A DNA stretch of 29,770 nt from SURF-24 sp964537965 (lineage in GTDB: Bacteria > Bacteroidota > Ignavibacteria > Ignavibacteriales > SURF-24), in the NCBI GenBank assembly GCA_964537965.1, contig CAZIDB010000030.1:1-29770 (forward strand). Reading direction: 5' to 3'. The position numbers were made by a program, and so were the translations under genes. How positions within the stretch are numbered: position 1 is the first letter of the stretch; each line of letters begins with the position of its first letter. Under the pieces are notes generated by a model. The model had not been told where the DNA came from. It saw only the letters and a list, made by a program, of their open reading frames with translations, and did no database searches. Shown one piece after another: positions 7,385-15,107 of this stretch.

Positions 7385-9151
7385 ATGAAATTTAACCCGA
7401 GAACACATACTTGCGGAGAATTAAGAGAAAAGCATATTGGTGAAAATATTGTTCTTAATGGCTGGGTAGATACCAGAAGAGATCTTGGCGGAGTTATCTT
7501 TATCGAAATGCGCGATCGTTACGGAATTACCCAGATTGTTTTTGAACCTGGTTATAATCAGGATACACATCATTTGGCAAAAGATTTACGAAGTGAGTTT
7601 GTTATTTCTATTGAGGGAAAAGTAAGAAAGAGACCGGAGGGAACAGAGAATCCGCAAATGGCTACAGGAATGGTTGATGTAATGGTTGATAAATTGATAG
7701 TTCTAAATACAGCCAAAACACCGCCTTTTCAAATTAAAGATGACATTGAAATTAGTGAAGATGTTAGATTAAAGTATAGATATCTTGATTTGCGCAGACC
7801 AAAAGTTCAGAAGAATCTTTTGCTAAGACATAAATTGAATCAGGTCGTTCGGAAATACTTTGATGAAAATAGTTTTGTAGAAGTTGAAACGCCCGTTCTG
7901 ATGAAAAGCACTCCGGAAGGTGCAAGGGATTTTCTTGTGCCAAGCAGGTTGCATAAAGGAAAATTTTATGCGTTGCCTCAGTCACCGCAGCAATACAAAC
8001 AAATTTTAATGGTTGCCGGGCTGGACCGCTATTTCCAGATAGTAAAATGTTTTAGAGATGAAGATTTACGTGCAGACAGACAACCCGAATTTACACAAAT
8101 AGATGTTGAAATGTCTTTTGTGGATAAGGAAGATATTTTTAAGGTTGTTGAAGGTCTGATGCAGAAATTATTTAAGGAAATGCTGGATTACGATTTACCA
8201 GAATCTTTACCAAGATTAACCTTTGATGAAGCGATGGAAAAATACGGAAGCGATAAACCAGATTTAAGATTTGAACTTGAAATGATAAATCTGAATGATG
8301 TTTTTGCAGATTCGGATTTCCGTGTCTATAAAGAAGCAATTAATAAAGGTGGGGTTGTAACTGGCTTGGTAGCCCATGGATGCGGTGAATATACGCGGAA
8401 CCAGCTTGATGTGCTTACTGATTATGTAAAAAAACTTGGCGCTTCAGGATTAATTTGGATTCGGGTAAAAGAAGAGGGTCTTGACTCTCCAACTGTTAAA
8501 TTCCTAAGTGAAATTGAACAAAAAAATCTTATTTCAAAGCTGAATGCAAAAGCGGGTGATCTAATTTTAATCCTTGCCGGTGCCAGATTAAAAACTCTGT
8601 CGATAATGGGTTCGCTTAGATTGGAGATGGCAAGAAGATTAGATCTAATAAAGAATGGCAGGAAGATAGCCATGTTATGGGTTACCGATTTTCCGTTGCT
8701 TGAATGGGATGAAGAAACAAAACGTTATTATGCAATGCATCATCCGTTTACTTCTCCTAGAATAGAAGATATTGAATTAATGAAAACAGATCCGGGCAAA
8801 GTTAAAGCAAGAGCTTATGATTTAGTTTTAAATGGAAATGAAATTGCTGGCGGAAGCATCAGGATTCATAATGCAGAATTACAAAGCCTTATGTTTAAAA
8901 CCCTGGGAATCTCTGAAGAAGAAGCCGAAGTAAAATTCGGATTCTTAATGAATGCATTTAAATACGGGGCCCCACCGCATGGTGGAATTGCTTTTGGAGT
9001 TGATCGATTGGCGATGTTGATTGCAGGTGAAAATTCAATCAGGGAAGTAATTGCTTTTCCAAAAACAGCTGCTGCTGTTTCACTGATGGACGATTCTCCT
9101 TCTAATGTTAGTGAAGAACAGCTTAAAGAATTGCATATCAAAATCAGGTAA
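7385..9151 (+). CDS. aspS: Aspartate--tRNA ligase (bacterial type)
   Basis: A 588-residue class II aminoacyl-tRNA synthetase of the usual bacterial AspRS length. It charges tRNA-Asp (possibly also tRNA-Asn in organisms using the indirect route; not decidable here). The N-terminal OB-fold anticodon-binding domain is at ~1-110. Motif 1/loop region V-E-V-E-T-P-V-L-M-K-S-T-P-E-G-A-R-D is near 160-180. Motif 2, F-R-D-E-D-L-R-A-D-R-Q-P-E-F-T-Q, is near 222-237. The bacterial GAD insertion covers ~285-410. Motif 3, G-G-I-A-F-G-V-D-R-L-A-M-L, is near 532-544. The start is ATG, with GGAG 13 nt upstream. Monocistronic, followed by a perfect palindrome. Confidence 0.98.
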   Translation: MKFNPRTHTCGELREKHIGENIVLNGWVDTRRDLGGVIFIEMRDRYGITQIVFEPGYNQDTHHLAKDLRSEFVISIEGKVRKRPEGTENPQMATGMVDVMVDKLIVLNTAKTPPFQIKDDIEISEDVRLKYRYLDLRRPKVQKNLLLRHKLNQVVRKYFDENSFVEVETPVLMKSTPEGARDFLVPSRLHKGKFYALPQSPQQYKQILMVAGLDRYFQIVKCFRDEDLRADRQPEFTQIDVEMSFVDKEDIFKVVEGLMQKLFKEMLDYDLPESLPRLTFDEAMEKYGSDKPDLRFELEMINLNDVFADSDFRVYKEAINKGGVVTGLVAHGCGEYTRNQLDVLTDYVKKLGASGLIWIRVKEEGLDSPTVKFLSEIEQKNLISKLNAKAGDLILILAGARLKTLSIMGSLRLEMARRLDLIKNGRKIAMLWVTDFPLLEWDEETKRYYAMHHPFTSPRIEDIELMKTDPGKVKARAYDLVLNGNEIAGGSIRIHNAELQSLMFKTLGISEEEAEVKFGFLMNAFKYGAPPHGGIAFGVDRLAMLIAGENSIREVIAFPKTAAAVSLMDDSPSNVSEEQLKELHIKIR

Positions 9152-9190
9152 TTAAAATTAATTGATAAAAGTTCGAATCGTCATTTTTCG

Positions 9191-9220
9191 TTACATCTTC
9201 TTCAATTGAAGAAGATGTAA
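9191..9220 (+). terminator. Perfect 30-nt palindrome downstream of aspS
   Basis: Positions 9191-9205 are exactly complementary to 9206-9220, giving a 13-bp stem with a four-base AATT tip. The following sequence is TTTATAAT rather than a pure U-run. The most likely role is the aspS terminator or an RNA end-stabilising hairpin. Confidence 0.6.
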
Positions 9221-9498
9221 TTTATAATAAGTTATATTTGTTTTGTCTTATCGTTTAACATCTGATCTTTATGAGAGGTAAAATTCTCCGCTTACCAGTG
9301 CATTACTGAAATATTCACCACAGTATTTATTCATATCGGGTATAAGTCTCTGTTACTTTGAAATTAAAAAAAAGATTTTACTAAATCGGAAATATTTTAC
9401 CTGTAACACGTAAATATTACTTGGTTTTTTTTTAATCCAAGGAACGATAAGCACTCTGGCACTAAAGCAAATCTGTTAAATTTAATTAAAATAAAATG

Positions 9499-9531
9499 TT
9501 GTATTTATTAATTAACTTTTTATTATCTTTC
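9499..9531 (+). promoter_or_regulatory. Possible promoter of the first pilin gene
   Basis: TTG at 9499-9501 and TATCTTTC at 9524-9531 are separated by 22 nt, a loose match to the pattern seen before aspS. It lies 96 nt before the pilin ATG. Spacing is at the long end, so this is tentative. Confidence 0.3.
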
Positions 9532-9626
9532 GGTTGTTCATATTTAGTTAGTTGTTCTCTTGGTTTAGTATTTGTTAAATAAATCGCAATGATGAAATTT
9601 AATAAACCTTGCTACCGGAGTAATAA

Positions 9627-10007
9627 ATGGGTCAACAACAATTATTGCTAGTCGTTTTAGGAATACTCATAGTGGGTATTGCTATACTTGTTGGCATCTA
9701 TATATTTCGTGCTAATGCAATTGAAGCCAAGCGTAACACGATAACAAATGAATTAATAAATCTTGCCGGTTTAGCGCAACAGTATTATTTAAAACCAGCC
9801 GCTATGGGTGGAGGTAACAAATCATTTGCAGGTTGGAAAATTCCAAATCCCTTAATTGTTACAGCAAATGGCCGATTCGAAGCTTCAATTAATGCTGACA
9901 ATGTTATTATAACCGGCATCGGTAATGAAGTGGTAACAGGAACAGACTCAATCGAAGTTCAGACTACTGTATATTCAGATAGCATTTCTACAGAAATAAT
10001 TCACTAA
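9627..10007 (+). CDS. Type IV pilin-like protein A (two-residue leader, no Glu5)
   Basis: A 126-residue protein: Met-Gly, then Q-Q-Q, then a continuous hydrophobic helix (L6 to ~F27), an amphipathic extension (~28-55) containing L-A-Q-Q-Y-Y, and a small beta-rich head with a glycine loop (A-M-G-G-G). This is a type IV pilin shape, and the gene leads a pilus operon. If prepilin peptidase cuts after Gly2, the mature start is Q-Q-Q-L-L, so position 5 is Leu, not the conserved Glu. In-frame stop codons directly precede the ATG, so no longer leader exists. A GGAG lies 6 nt upstream. It is a paralogue of the next gene, nearly identical over the N-terminal helix. It uses many ATA codons in the helix, suggesting lower expression than its paralogue. 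No gene-family name is assigned; pilin identity is inferred. Confidence 0.75.
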   Translation: MGQQQLLLVVLGILIVGIAILVGIYIFRANAIEAKRNTITNELINLAGLAQQYYLKPAAMGGGNKSFAGWKIPNPLIVTANGRFEASINADNVIITGIGNEVVTGTDSIEVQTTVYSDSISTEIIH

Positions 10008-10095
10008 AATAAATATTTACAGGTAAATTTTTCTCTTTTATATACGATAATGAAAAGGCAACTTAATAAAACACTGTTTTTAGAAAATCTGATAC

Positions 10096-10110
10096 TGGCA
10101 TATTTTTCGT
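10096..10110 (+). promoter_or_regulatory. Possible separate promoter of the second pilin gene
   Basis: The sequence has a TGGCAT followed by TATTTTTC. It can be read as a weak sigma54-like -24/-12 pair (second G of the -12 GC lost) or as a Bacteroidota -7 element without a clear -33. Either reading is weak, but a dedicated start here would explain the 160-nt gap between the pilin genes. Confidence 0.2.
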
Positions 10111-10153
10111 TCTTATTGGTACACAAATTAACTCAATCAATTATCAAATAATT

Positions 10154-10160
10154 AAAGGAG
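10154..10160 (+). promoter_or_regulatory. Strong ribosome binding site of pilin B
   Basis: AAAGGAG sits 7 nt before the ATG at 10168, one of the strongest Shine-Dalgarno sequences in the window, where most genes have weak or none. It supports high pilin translation and fixes the start. Confidence 0.7.
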
Positions 10161-10167
10161 CACTATT

Positions 10168-10560
10168 ATGGGTCAGCAACAATTGTTACTTATCGTTCTC
10201 GGCGTTATCATTGTAGGTATTGCCGTTGTAGTTGGTATCAACATCTTTTCCGCAAGCAGTTCAAACGCAAACCGTGATGCTGTTGTAAGCGATTTAACAA
10301 ATCTCGCCTCAATGGCACAACAGTATTACAGAAAACCAAAAGCTATGGGCGGTGGCGGAAACTCATTCGAAGGATTTACAGATGATTTAGTTCCTGCATC
10401 ATTAAAAGAGAATGCTAACGGAACATATGCTATTACAGCAGGAACAACAAGCATAACAATTACCGGAACCGGTAAAGAAAATGGATTTGATGGATCTTCA
10501 AAAATTGATGTTGATATGACTGTCTATGCCGACAGCGTTTCGACAGTAAACAATAATTGA
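10168..10560 (+). CDS. Type IV pilin-like protein B, probable major subunit
   Basis: A 130-residue paralogue of the preceding pilin: M-G-Q-Q-Q-L-L-L start, a hydrophobic helix to ~27, then M-A-Q-Q-Y-Y-R-K-P-K-A-M-G-G-G-G, then a Thr/Ser/Gly-rich beta head. An in-frame TAA four codons upstream rules out a longer leader. The presumed processing site is after Gly2, and mature position 5 is Leu. The strong ribosome site, the preference for ATC/AAC/GGT-type codons and the intrinsic terminator just after the gene all fit an abundant major pilin. The Asn/Thr/Ser-rich head has no Cys, so no pilin-type disulfide loop. Pilin role is inferred from architecture and operon. Confidence 0.8.
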   Translation: MGQQQLLLIVLGVIIVGIAVVVGINIFSASSSNANRDAVVSDLTNLASMAQQYYRKPKAMGGGGNSFEGFTDDLVPASLKENANGTYAITAGTTSITITGTGKENGFDGSSKIDVDMTVYADSVSTVNNN

Positions 10561-10580
10561 TTTATTAAATTTTTAAAATG

Positions 10581-10622
10581 GGCTGTTAGACTTTTTTATG
10601 GAATGTTTAACGGCCTTTTTTT
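10581..10622 (+). terminator. Strong intrinsic terminator between pilin B and pilC
   Basis: An 11-bp stem (10581-10591 with 10605-10615, two G-U wobbles, GC-rich base) has a 13-nt loop and seven T at 10616-10622. It lies inside the operon, only 21 nt before the pilC ATG, so it should act as a partial terminator giving many pilin transcripts per machinery transcript. Confidence 0.88.
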
Positions 10623-10643
10623 ATTTTAAGCAAAAAAAATAAT

Positions 10644-12020
10644 ATGATAGAGTTAAGATTTTCCGCAGAAAAACCAAACGGTCAATTAATTTCCGGAGCA
10701 TTAACTTCTGATACGGTTGGAGAAGGTAAGAAAAAGATTTATAGACTTGCCGAAAAAAACCAGCTCAAGGTTAAAAATATTGAAAGAAAATCTACATTCT
10801 TATATAAGATTCGCAAAGGGAATGAAAAACCTGTAGTTGGTGAACAGAAAGCTTTTACAAAAGCTGAAGTTGTTGCCGCTCTAAATAAACTTGGTTATAA
10901 CGTTGTATCTGTAAATAAAAAGCTTTTTGATTTTAACCTTAAGCCTCCGCAGCAGGAAATAGTTTCTTATGTAAAAATAAGCGCAGAATTACTTGAGCAA
11001 AAACTTCCATATAGTGAAGTGCTTACCTTATTAATCAATGACATTCCAAATAAATCGCTTCGTGAATCATTAAAAGAAATTAGTAATGAACTTAAAAAAG
11101 GTTCAGATAGCGAGGCGACATTTTTAAAATACCAGGGGGTATTCGGAAAGTTTACTGCTTATATGCTTGGTCTCGCATCCAAAAGTGGTAATATGACGGA
11201 GATATACAGAGCCACAGCTAAATTCTTGGAAAGAAGGATGGAGTTTAAGAAAAATTTACGAAGCGCACTGATTACTCCTATTGTTACATTATTTGTTTTG
11301 TTTTTAGCTGTTCTCTTTTATGTAGGATATATTTTCCCCGAAACGGCAAAGTTGTTTACTAAATTTGATATTGCGCTTCCGCCAATGACAGCATTTACAT
11401 TAAAGATAAGTGACTTCCTGATGGAAAACACTTTACTGGTGGTAGCCGTAACTGTTCTGCCTCCAATAATATTGTGGCAGCTTGCCTCTACTAAAAAAGG
11501 AAAATTAATTGCACATCGGACTTTATTAAAACTTCCTGTAATGGGAAAACTTATTCACAAAACATTAATAGAAGTTTTTTGCCGTGTATTTTATACAATG
11601 TACAGTGGTTCTGCAGAAAGCATTGAACCGGTACGTATTGCCGCCGAAGCGGTTGATAATGCATACTTTGAAGACAGGATTAAAAACGTAGCAATTCCGC
11701 TTATGATTAAAAAAGGAATTGGAATTACAGATGCATTTGAAGCGAGTGGTGTATTTACTGAAACAGCATTATCCAGATTCCATTCTGGCGAGGAAACCGG
11801 AACGATTAAAAATACAGCGCTTCAACTTGCAAATTATTATGAAAGTGAAACGACTTACAAACTTAAAAATATGATTGAATTGGTTCAGGTTGTTATTGCA
11901 ATGGTTATAATGGTAGTCATGATTTTATTAACGGTTGTTTCAGCAGAAACCGCAACCATAAGTCCTAAAAACCCAATGATGTCATTTATATATAATTACT
12001 TAAGTGTGTTTATAAAATGA
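10644..12020 (+). CDS. pilC: Type IV pilus inner-membrane platform protein PilC/GspF
   Basis: A 458-residue polytopic protein with two GspF-type helical repeats (about 100-230 and 300-435) and membrane helices near 208-230, 265-285 and 410-435. Characteristic stretches include L-G-L-A-S-K-S-G-N-M (180s), L-P-V-M-G-K-L-I-H-K-T (~300) and F-H-S-G-E-E-T-G-T-I (~380). It is ~50 residues longer than typical PilC because of an N-terminal extension (~1-95) that appears to hold a duplicated small alpha/beta motif (L-N-K-L-G-Y-N-V-V-S-V). PilC organises the motor and pilin insertion at the inner membrane. It overlaps the next gene by ATGA. No Shine-Dalgarno sequence is present, only A-rich sequence. 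Confidence 0.92.
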   Translation: MIELRFSAEKPNGQLISGALTSDTVGEGKKKIYRLAEKNQLKVKNIERKSTFLYKIRKGNEKPVVGEQKAFTKAEVVAALNKLGYNVVSVNKKLFDFNLKPPQQEIVSYVKISAELLEQKLPYSEVLTLLINDIPNKSLRESLKEISNELKKGSDSEATFLKYQGVFGKFTAYMLGLASKSGNMTEIYRATAKFLERRMEFKKNLRSALITPIVTLFVLFLAVLFYVGYIFPETAKLFTKFDIALPPMTAFTLKISDFLMENTLLVVAVTVLPPIILWQLASTKKGKLIAHRTLLKLPVMGKLIHKTLIEVFCRVFYTMYSGSAESIEPVRIAAEAVDNAYFEDRIKNVAIPLMIKKGIGITDAFEASGVFTETALSRFHSGEETGTIKNTALQLANYYESETTYKLKNMIELVQVVIAMVIMVVMILLTVVSAETATISPKNPMMSFIYNYLSVFIK

Positions 12021-13804
12021 TAGATGCAAATCTTGAAATGACTGATAAGATCGGTTACCTTTTGTTAAAAAAGGGAATCATCGATGTTGAAACACTTGAG
12101 AAAGCCTTACGAATAAAACAAAACGAGAATGGGAAAATAAAACGTAACCTTGCCCAGATCCTGGTTCATGAATTTAATTATGATCATGATACCATTTTCA
12201 GGCAGGTTGCAATACTTTATGCCTTCAGAGAATTAAATATTAAGATTGATGAAATAACAGATACCCGTATAGAAGAAATAAGGAAAATGATTAATACTTC
12301 TCCGGAAGAAGTAAAAGCGCAAATATTAGAACACAAGATAATCCCTTTTCAATATGACGAAAGAATAAAAGACAAACTTATTCTTGCAGCTATAGATCCT
12401 ACCGATAAAAGCATTACGAAAATTGCATACGGTTTAAATGCAAAAAAATATGAAGTAAGTTATATAAGGAAAAAAGATTACCAGAGATTAATCCAGATTG
12501 TACTGCCTCCTGAAAATGTTTATATGAAAATGATGGAAGAGCAGGGGGAGCAGATAACAATCGAACAGGAAGAATCTCAGTTAAATGAAGAAGAACTTGA
12601 AGCAGAAATAAATAAAAGCGCTTTGATAAGCCTTGTTGAAGGCTCGCTTGTTGAAGGGGTCAGAAGGAATGCAAGCGATATTCACTATGTACCTAAAAGC
12701 GGCAACAAAACAGAAATTTATCTTAGAGTTGATGGCGATCTTAAACTGTGGTTTGTTCAGGATAACATCTGGCCGGAAGCAGTTATCTCTGTAGTAAAAG
12801 ACAGGGCTAAAGGATTAGACCGGTTTGAAAGAGAACGCGCCCAGGATGGTTTTATACAAAGAGAAATTGACGGACATATAATTCGTTTCAGAGTTTCTGT
12901 TTTACCAATGGTTGGTACTGAACTGAAAAATAAATTTGAATCTGTTGTTATAAGAATTCTTGATGATAGAAAAGTAATAAAGGATCTTAACAAACTTGGA
13001 TTAACAGGTTATGCTAAAGATGCATTTGAAAAAGCAATTACAAAACCACAGGGCATGGTTATATTAACCGGCCCTACCGGTAGCGGTAAAAGCACTACAC
13101 TTGTTGCTGCTCTTTACCAGGTAATTGATCCAACCGTAAATGTTTTAACCGTTGAAGATCCTGTTGAATATGTTATAGACGGAGCGCGCCAGCTTAAGAT
13201 TGGACACAAAATGAATTTTGAACAGGCCATCCGTTCAATTTTAAGACACGATCCTGATATTGTGCTTGTTGGTGAGATGCGTGATAAGGAAACCGCCGAA
13301 GTTGCTATTAAACTTGCAAACACCGGTCATTTAACTTTTTCAACACTACACACCAATGATGCACCAAGCGCTGTCTCCCGTCTTTATAAGATGGGGATTG
13401 AACCCTTCCTTATTGCTTATGCAATTAATATTATTGTGGCGCAAAGATTATTAAGAAGACTATGTGATTGTAAAAAGAAAGTACATAATTTTGATGAAGG
13501 ATTAATGCGCTCTGCGGGATTGGATATTGCCGAATGGCGGAACTATGAAATTTACGAACCGGTCGGTTGCCCTAAATGCAATAACTCCGGTTATAAAGGA
13601 AGACTTGCAATTCATGAAGCGCTGTACTTTACAAAAGAAATAAGAGAAATGATAGTTAGTTCTGGTGAAGAAGTAAACGAAGAAATGATAAGACAGCAAT
13701 CCAAAAGAGACGGCACTTTAAACTTAAGAGAAGCTGGTTTTGAAAAAGTAAAGTTAGGGTTTACTTCTATTCAAGAGGTTATGGCAACAACAACGGAAGA
13801 CTAA
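12017..13804 (+). CDS. pilB: Type IV pilus extension ATPase PilB/GspE
   Basis: A 595-residue secretion ATPase that powers pilin polymerisation. The N-terminal GspE/MshE-N-type domain starts Y-L-L-L-K-K-G-I-I-D (~13-150). The catalytic core has Walker A G-P-T-G-S-G-K-S at 352-359, an Asp box (T-V-E-D-P-V-E-Y), Walker B around V-G-E-M-R-D (~418-423) and a His box (G-H-L-T-F-S-T-L-H-T-N). A metal-binding cysteine set is present: C483 and C485 (CxC rather than the usual CxxC), and C518 and C521 (CxxC), typical of extension rather than retraction motors. ATGA overlaps with pilC; 76 nt separate it from pilT. Confidence 0.94.
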   Translation: MIDANLEMTDKIGYLLLKKGIIDVETLEKALRIKQNENGKIKRNLAQILVHEFNYDHDTIFRQVAILYAFRELNIKIDEITDTRIEEIRKMINTSPEEVKAQILEHKIIPFQYDERIKDKLILAAIDPTDKSITKIAYGLNAKKYEVSYIRKKDYQRLIQIVLPPENVYMKMMEEQGEQITIEQEESQLNEEELEAEINKSALISLVEGSLVEGVRRNASDIHYVPKSGNKTEIYLRVDGDLKLWFVQDNIWPEAVISVVKDRAKGLDRFERERAQDGFIQREIDGHIIRFRVSVLPMVGTELKNKFESVVIRILDDRKVIKDLNKLGLTGYAKDAFEKAITKPQGMVILTGPTGSGKSTTLVAALYQVIDPTVNVLTVEDPVEYVIDGARQLKIGHKMNFEQAIRSILRHDPDIVLVGEMRDKETAEVAIKLANTGHLTFSTLHTNDAPSAVSRLYKMGIEPFLIAYAINIIVAQRLLRRLCDCKKKVHNFDEGLMRSAGLDIAEWRNYEIYEPVGCPKCNNSGYKGRLAIHEALYFTKEIREMIVSSGEEVNEEMIRQQSKRDGTLNLREAGFEKVKLGFTSIQEVMATTTED

Positions 13805-13880
13805 AAATTAATTAACATTTTTAAATTAATTGTCGATTATAAAGGACATAAAAACCAAATTATTTTAAAACGATTGTATA

Positions 13881-15107
13881 ATGGTTGAAGAAGCAAAAAA
13901 TATTCTGAAATCTATAAGCGATACCATTCCAACAACTATCTTTGGGCCGGATAGAATTAGTTTCCTTGTTGAAAACATGGCTAAGATAATTGACATCGAC
14001 AGGATGAAAATTATCGGGTTGATGAATAAAATGCTTACCGGTATGATTGAACGGGATGCCTCAGATATTGAGATAGGCGGATTTGGTTGTAAGGAAAATG
14101 TTTGGCTGCGCGTCTTCGGAAAGAAAATGGTAATTCCGGAATTCCCTACTTTTACACCGGATGAAGCCGCTATCCTTATTTTAACCTTATTAAATGAAAA
14201 CCAGCGAAGATACCTTGTTGTAACACGCAACCTTGATTTTTCTTATACATTCAGGTATGCAAGAAGAGAAGAAGATGTAAGATTCAGAGCAGACGCTTAC
14301 TTTGATCTTGACAGGCTTGCGCTTAATATGAGAGCAATTTCCTCGAACCTTAGGTCAATTGATACACTTGGATTTCACCCAAGCGTTTTAAAAGTTCTTA
14401 GTCATACATTTGTTAAACAGGGATTGACATTAATAACCGGAATTACCGGCTCGGGTAAATCAACGACTCTTGATGCAATTGTTGATTGGCATAATGAATC
14501 AGATCCTTCTCACGTTGTTATTATAGCAGCGCCAATTGAATTTGTTCATAAATCAAGGACATGCATAATCAGGCACCGGGAAGTTGGTCGCGATGTTCTT
14601 TCATTTAAAGAAGGAGTAATCCAATCGTTGCGTCAGGATCCGGATATTATTATTGTTGGTGAAATGAGAGACCCGGATACAATCATGGCTGCGCTTGAGG
14701 TAACAGATACCGGTCATAAGGTATTTTCTACATTGCATACTTCCTCGGCTGTTGAATCAATAGACAGAATTATTGCCGAGTGTCATCCGTCTGAACAGGA
14801 GCGTGTAAGAAACAGACTTGCAGATGTTCTTGTATGTGTTGTGTCTCAAAAGCTTATTCCAAGTCTTGATGGCAAGCGTATTCTTGCAAAAGAAGTGCTT
14901 GTTGTTAATTCAAGTGTAAGGGCGGCAATAAAAAACAATAATACCAGTGAAATATATATGATGATAAACCAGGGAAGCCAGCAGGGAATGATGACGATGG
15001 AACAGGATTTGAAAAGATTATATCAGGCAAAAAGAATTTCATTGGAGAATGCTATGGCATATTCAAATAATAAAACCAGAATGCAACAAATTCTTTCGGC
15101 GGTATGA
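13881..15107 (+). CDS. pilT: Type IV pilus retraction ATPase PilT-like
   Basis: A 408-residue ATPase, longer than the usual ~345 because of an N-terminal extension. Walker A G-I-T-G-S-G-K-S is at 187-194, Walker B V-G-E-M-R-D at ~259-264, and the His box reads T-G-H-K-V-F-S-T-L-H-T. It lacks the tetracysteine of PilB. The C-terminal segment M-M-I-N-Q-G-S-Q-Q-G-M-M-T-M-E-Q-D-L plus an Asn-containing helix matches the PilT tail (I-Q-x-G...G-M-x-T-M-x-x-x-L). A retraction motor argues for a dynamic pilus rather than a plain type II secretion system. ATGA overlap with the next gene makes translational coupling likely. Confidence 0.9.
   Translation: MVEEAKNILKSISDTIPTTIFGPDRISFLVENMAKIIDIDRMKIIGLMNKMLTGMIERDASDIEIGGFGCKENVWLRVFGKKMVIPEFPTFTPDEAAILILTLLNENQRRYLVVTRNLDFSYTFRYARREEDVRFRADAYFDLDRLALNMRAISSNLRSIDTLGFHPSVLKVLSHTFVKQGLTLITGITGSGKSTTLDAIVDWHNESDPSHVVIIAAPIEFVHKSRTCIIRHREVGRDVLSFKEGVIQSLRQDPDIIIVGEMRDPDTIMAALEVTDTGHKVFSTLHTSSAVESIDRIIAECHPSEQERVRNRLADVLVCVVSQKLIPSLDGKRILAKEVLVVNSSVRAAIKNNNTSEIYMMINQGSQQGMMTMEQDLKRLYQAKRISLENAMAYSNNKTRMQQILSAV

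Larger units (their letters stand above)
9152..9626. other. 475-nt gene-free leader between aspS and the pilin operon
   Basis: No open frame with coding character or structured RNA gene is recognised. It holds a perfect 30-nt palindrome after aspS (9191-9220), an isolated TATATTTG (9233-9240), an imperfect inverted repeat of about 9 bp with one bulge (AATATTTTAC at 9391-9400 with GTAAATATT at 9410-9418), a 5-bp stem around a T-rich loop (CTTGG 9420-9424, CCAAG 9437-9441), and a likely promoter near 9499-9531. This density of symmetric elements suggests a regulatory region for the pilin genes. Confidence 0.6.

Noticed and set aside
9455..9470. TGGCAC upstream of pilin A resembling a sigma54 -24 box
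   Set aside because: The GC that follows is only 7 nt after the GG instead of 10, so the -24/-12 phase is wrong.
10095..10110. CTGGCAT...TCGT upstream of pilin B as a firm sigma54 promoter
   Set aside because: Spacing is right but the -12 half reads TCGT rather than TTGC; kept only as a low-confidence promoter candidate.
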